This document shows, piece by piece, positions 6,430 through 8,899 of a stretch of 8,899 nt of DNA. Every line of letters begins with the position of its first letter. Within the stretch, counting starts at the first letter, position 1. Origin of the DNA: Mariprofundaceae bacterium (GTDB lineage: Bacteria > Pseudomonadota > Zetaproteobacteria > Mariprofundales > J009); contig WFMN01000210.1 in NCBI GenBank assembly GCA_015489095.1, forward strand, positions 1-8,899, written 5' to 3'. The notes beneath the pieces are model-generated. The model saw only the letters and a program-made list of their open reading frames with translations, was not told the origin of the DNA and searched no databases. The translations under genes were made by a program, and so were the position numbers.

Positions 6430-6496
6430 GAAAAAATTTTGCACCGTTCCGCCTTGACGCACCCCAAAGGGACGCCAAGGTTGCCCTCGAAATGAA

Positions 6497-6522
6497 CAAC
6501 GCTACCGACTTCGATAGCGTTG
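6497..6522. promoter_or_regulatory. Imperfect palindrome in the divergent acpP spacer
   Basis: CAACGCTA (6497-6504) and TAGCGTTG (6515-6522) are perfect inverted arms of eight bases. The ten-base centre adds a further CG/CG pair around ACTT, separated from the arms by one C/A mismatch. It lies about 70 bases upstream of the acpP -35 and 35 bases before the start of the plus-strand gene. It may be an operator serving one or both genes, or a hairpin; there is no T-run on either side. It does not match the FadR or FabR consensus as I know them. Confidence 0.4.
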
Positions 6523-6556
6523 CGCCACCCCCCGTTTGACCCCGGAGCCTAACGCC

Positions 6557-7579
6557 ATGTCCCGACCCCACCCTTCCGGTTTTTTGCTCGCGTTCGCCTC
6601 GCTGGTGATCATTATCGCCGGCCTGAAGGCGGCCGCGCCGCTGTTGACCACCTTTCTGCTGGCGCTCTTTCTGGCCATGATCTGCCTGCCGGCGCTGCGC
6701 TGGCTGCAGCAGCGGCAGGTCAGCGAGGTGAGCAGCGTGCTGCTGCTGTTTCTGCTGCTGCTAGTGATCGGGTCGCTCTTGGCGCTGCTGCTCGGCAGCT
6801 CGGTTGCCGACTTTACCCGTCAGGTACCGCTCTATCAGCAGCGACTGAACGGGCAGAAGGCGGAGTTGCTACAGTGGCTCGCCGGCTACGGAATCACCAT
6901 CAATGCCGACAGCCTGAAACACGCCTTCGATCCGGCGGCGGCAATGGGGATGGCGGGCAGCATGCTGACGGGGCTGGGCAAATCGCTGGCCAACCTGCTC
7001 TTGATTCTGCTGACCACCATCTTTCTGCTGTTTGAGGCGTTGGCGCTGCCGAAAAAGTGGGCACAGATCAGCGGCCACGCCCCCTCATCCGAGGCGGTGA
7101 TGCGCTTTCTTACCAGCGCCAACCGCTATCTGGTGGTGAAAACATGGATCAGCCTACTCACCGGCGCGCTGGTCACGCTGCTGTTGCTGGTGGTGGGGGT
7201 GGACTACCCGCTGCTGTGGGGGGTGATCGCCTTCCTGTTCAACTTTATCCCCAATATCGGCTCGATTATCGCCGCGATTCCAGCGCTGTTACTGGCGCTG
7301 GTACAGCTTGGAACCGGCGCCGCGCTGGTGGTTGCCGGCGGCTATACAGTGATCAATGTGGTGGTCGGCAATGCCGTCGAGCCCAAGTTCATGGGGCGGG
7401 AGGTGGGGCTGTCACCGCTGGTGGTCTTTCTCTCGTTGGTCTGCTGGGGGTGGATCTTAGGCCCCGTGGGGATGCTGCTGTCGGTGCCGCTGACGATGGT
7501 GGTCAAGCTGGCGCTGGAGAGCAACCCGCAGTGGCAGTGGCTGGCCACCCTGCTGGGATCGTCCCACCCGTCAGCGTAG
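6557..7579 (+). CDS. AI-2E/PerM-family membrane protein
   Basis: A 340-residue polytopic inner-membrane protein of the AI-2E transporter family (PerM, YdiK and TqsA are members). Members have been linked to autoinducer-2 export or Na+(Li+)/H+ antiport, so the substrate here is open. Two N-terminal hydrophobic segments (about 8-45) and another at about 60-82 precede a soluble stretch (about 83-140). Further membrane segments cover about 145-165 and 200-325. Diagnostic blocks are FNFIPNIGSIIAAIPALLLAL, NAVEPKFMGREVGLSPLVVFLSL and WGWILGPVGMLLSVPLTMVVKLALE. I chose the ATG at 6557, with GGAG nine bases upstream; an in-frame TTG at 6536 would add seven residues without support. It is divergent from acpP, and its stop overlaps the end of the convergent CPBP gene by nine bases. 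I see no convincing plus-strand promoter. Confidence 0.9.
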   Translation: MSRPHPSGFLLAFASLVIIIAGLKAAAPLLTTFLLALFLAMICLPALRWLQQRQVSEVSSVLLLFLLLLVIGSLLALLLGSSVADFTRQVPLYQQRLNGQKAELLQWLAGYGITINADSLKHAFDPAAAMGMAGSMLTGLGKSLANLLLILLTTIFLLFEALALPKKWAQISGHAPSSEAVMRFLTSANRYLVVKTWISLLTGALVTLLLLVVGVDYPLLWGVIAFLFNFIPNIGSIIAAIPALLLALVQLGTGAALVVAGGYTVINVVVGNAVEPKFMGREVGLSPLVVFLSLVCWGWILGPVGMLLSVPLTMVVKLALESNPQWQWLATLLGSSHPSA

Positions 7580-8212
7580 CGCGTGAAGTAGCAACAGGGC
7601 GCCGTTGGCGCCGCTATGGAGCAGTATCGGCAGCCACAGGTTGCCGCTGCGGGCATAGATCGCCGCGAACAGCAGCCCGCCGAGCAGCTGGGGCGACAAC
7701 AGCGCACCGTGCGCCAGCGCAAAACAGGCGGCGCTGATCGCGATAGCCGGCCAAGCACCAACCTCCTCCGCCAGCATGCGGTAGAGCAGGCCGCGGAACA
7801 GCAGCTCCTCGACCAGCGGCGCCAGCAGCAGCATCAGGGCGGCACCGCCGATGCCCTCGGCGATCGGAGGCAGGCGCAGCCACGGCGCGAGCCATCCTAA
7901 CCACCCAAGCAGCGCCGCGATCAGCACACAGGCCAGCGCAACCACGGCAAGCAGCCGCCACTCGGCGCGGGTTGGAAGGCGCAGCCCCAGCGCCGTCTGC
8001 TGGGCGTAGCGTTGGATCAACCCGCCCAACCACAACAGCTCGGCGCCGCGCAGCGCCAGCATGGCGCTTGGTGAGACCAACCCCAGCCGCCAGCCGACCG
8101 CCTCCATCGCCATGACGCCGCCCCAAGCCAGCCAGATAAAGCGCGATGCCAGCGGCAGCGGATCGTCGTGGCAACTACGCAGCCGCATGTCGCAACAGTT
8201 CAGATCGCCCAT
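7571..8212 (-). CDS. CPBP-family intramembrane glutamic protease
   Basis: A 213-residue membrane protein of the CPBP (CaaX protease and bacteriocin-processing, Abi) family. The three family motifs are present: EELLFRGLLYR with the catalytic E135/E136 and R140, FALAHG with H168, and LLHSGANGALL with H199 and N203. About six hydrophobic segments are visible (around residues 24-41, 50-66, 86-108, 120-134, 154-168 and 176-207). Bacterial members process or protect against peptides, or have unknown substrates; no bacteriocin gene is nearby. The start is uncertain: ATG at 8212 is the longest, but its Shine-Dalgarno (ACAGG) is poor, and ATGs at 8188 and 8113 are alternatives. It follows folE on the same strand across 180 bp of palindromic DNA, and its 3' end overlaps the convergent membrane-protein gene. 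Confidence 0.87.
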   Translation of the reverse strand: MGDLNCCDMRLRSCHDDPLPLASRFIWLAWGGVMAMEAVGWRLGLVSPSAMLALRGAELLWLGGLIQRYAQQTALGLRLPTRAEWRLLAVVALACVLIAALLGWLGWLAPWLRLPPIAEGIGGAALMLLLAPLVEELLFRGLLYRMLAEEVGAWPAIAISAACFALAHGALLSPQLLGGLLFAAIYARSGNLWLPILLHSGANGALLLLHALR

Positions 8213-8230
8213 GGCCTGTTCGGTAGCAAG

Positions 8231-8269
8231 GCGAACACGCTTTGGTGTGCTATTCGCACATGCGCATGT
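8231..8269. other. Clustered palindromes upstream of the CPBP protease gene
   Basis: Two structures lie side by side. GCGAACAC (8231-8238) can pair with GTGT and TTCGC (8246-8257) around GCTTTG, with a small bulge. It is followed by the perfect 12-bp palindrome ACATGCGCATGT (8258-8269). Neither has a T-run. They sit just upstream of the protease gene and could be operator sites or repeat remnants; I cannot assign a regulator. Confidence 0.35.
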
Positions 8270-8284
8270 TCAACGCGGTGGCCG

Positions 8285-8338
8285 TTCGCGGTTGGAAACC
8301 GCTCCTACAGCCTGTAGGAGGGGAATCCTTTCCCCGAA
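8285..8338. repeat. Inverted pair of REP elements (REPIN-like)
   Basis: Two REP-type palindromes are placed head to head. Read on the minus strand, 8285-8310 is CTGTAGGAG, CGGTT, TCC, AACCG, CGAA. Read on the plus strand, 8312-8338 is CTGTAGGAG, GGGAA, TCCT, TTCCC, CGAA. Their heads form a perfect palindrome around one C (CTCCTACAGCCTGTAGGAG, 8302-8320), and each copy has its own hairpin. Three stem pairs differ between the copies and all three remain paired. The layout matches REP doublets mobilised by RAYT transposases in gammaproteobacteria; no RAYT gene is in the window. The position just downstream of folE is typical of REP elements. Confidence 0.8.
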
Positions 8339-8392
8339 GCCGTCCAAGGCCGCGATAACAACTTCCTGCGAGGCTGTCATGGGACGCGCTGG

Positions 8393-8899
8393 TTACACAT
8401 CGTGCATGTCGATCAGTTGAAACAGCTCCATGCGCGAAGAGGGGTTGCGCAGAAAGGCGCCGGTCAGCTTGGAGGTGGTGGTGATGGCGTTGGGTTTATG
8501 CACCCCGCGTTGGCACATACAGAAGTGGCGGCACTGGATGATCACCGCCACGCCGGACGGGTGCAGCACCTCCTCGATCGCCTGTGCGATCTGCATGGTC
8601 AACTTCTCCTGAATCTGCAACCGGCGAGCGTAGCCCTCCACCAGCCGTGCCAACTTGGAGAGGCCGACCACGCGCCCGTCCGGGATATAGGCAACATGCG
8701 CCTTGCCGACAAAGGGCGCCAGATGATGCTCGCAGTGGCTGTGCAGATCGATATCCGACACCAGCACCATCTCGTCGTAGCCCTCGACCTCCTCGAAGGT
8801 TTTGCGCAGGTGTTCGGCCGGATCCTCGCGGTAGCCGGCGAAGTATTCACCAAAGGCGGCGAGCACCCGCTTGGGGGTCTCCTGCAGCCCCTCCCGCTC
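8393..8899 (-). CDS. folE: GTP cyclohydrolase I, lacking its N-terminus at the window edge
   Basis: The last 168 residues of FolE, which converts GTP to 7,8-dihydroneopterin triphosphate, the first step of tetrahydrofolate (and pterin or queuosine) synthesis. The visible part starts EREGLQETPKRV, the usual block about 20 to 50 residues into the protein, so only the start is missing. Zinc-ligand motifs are intact: SHCEHHLAPF (visible-part C56 and H59) and CRHFCMCQRG (C127, matching E. coli C181). GLSKLARLVEGYARRLQIQEKL, the substrate and pentamer core, is normal, and the ending MELFQLIDMHDV is natural. The GTG at 8866 (V of KRVLAAF) is not a start, because the frame and the conserved sequence continue upstream of it. 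A REP pair lies in the spacer after the stop. Confidence 0.96.
   Translation of the reverse strand, partial: EREGLQETPKRVLAAFGEYFAGYREDPAEHLRKTFEEVEGYDEMVLVSDIDLHSHCEHHLAPFVGKAHVAYIPDGRVVGLSKLARLVEGYARRLQIQEKLTMQIAQAIEEVLHPSGVAVIIQCRHFCMCQRGVHKPNAITTTSKLTGAFLRNPSSRMELFQLIDMHDV

Noticed and set aside
6370..6462. Upstream extension of the acpP frame
   Set aside because: It spans the predicted promoter and ribosome-binding site, and ACPs of this family begin at the ATG at 6369.
6452..6480. TTGACG at about 6453 as a plus-strand -35 box for the transporter gene
   Set aside because: No acceptable -10 hexamer follows at 16 to 18 bases.
7057..7737. Plus-strand open frame of 226 codons
   Set aside because: It is an out-of-frame reading of the AI-2E-family gene running into the antisense of the protease gene, with Gly/Ala/Arg-rich translation.
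8864..8866. GTG as the start codon of folE
   Set aside because: The frame continues upstream to the window edge with the conserved block ending ETPKR, so this GTG encodes an internal valine.
1..8899. CRISPR repeat-spacer array expected near cas genes
   Set aside because: No regularly spaced 28-bp repeats were seen in any intergenic space; in type I-F the array normally lies beyond the effector genes, off the left edge.

Overview
The window looks like chromosomal DNA from a gammaproteobacterium. The signs are the acpP-fabF order of the fatty-acid cluster, a subtype I-F CRISPR-Cas adaptation locus with the fused cas2-cas3 typical of that subtype, and GTAGGAG-headed REP palindromes of the kind seen in Pseudomonas, Xanthomonas and purple sulfur relatives. 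Most of it is GC-rich; the far left end is clearly less so. The species cannot be told from the sequence alone.

Layout, right to left along the minus strand. A 3' portion of folE (GTP cyclohydrolase I) enters at the right edge. A 180-bp spacer follows, rich in palindromes and holding an inverted pair of REP elements. Next is a CPBP-family intramembrane protease gene, which overlaps tail-to-tail by 9 bp with the only plus-strand gene, an AI-2E/PerM-family membrane protein. That gene is divergent from acpP, and their shared 187-bp spacer carries a good acpP promoter and a 26-bp imperfect palindrome. Leftwards on the minus strand come acpP, fabF (TTG start), a chorismate-binding enzyme best called pabB, a Phd/YefM-RelE/ParE toxin-antitoxin pair with its own promoter and repeat-rich operator, lspA, cas1 (GTG start) and the first 459 codons of cas2-cas3, which runs off the left edge.

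Functional blocks. acpP and fabF make and elongate fatty acids. pabB supplies aminodeoxychorismate for folate and sits where pabC follows fabF in enterobacteria; folE at the other end acts in the pterin branch of folate synthesis. lspA (lipoprotein signal peptidase) is not in its usual ileS-lspA-ispH setting. It runs into the CRISPR adaptation genes through two successive 4-base start/stop overlaps (lspA/cas1 GTGA, cas1/cas2-3 ATGA), so cas1 and cas2-3 appear to be translated from a transcript that also carries a housekeeping gene. GC content falls stepwise from lspA through cas1 to cas2-3, consistent with acquired defence DNA joined to the 3' end of lspA. The effector genes and CRISPR array expected downstream of cas2-3 are not in the window, and no CRISPR repeat array is visible.

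The best leads are the lspA-cas1-cas2/3 junction, the toxin-antitoxin operator with three GTGCTG repeats at exact 13-bp steps, the covarying REP pair, and an alanine in the PabB position that is a catalytic lysine in E. coli PabB.
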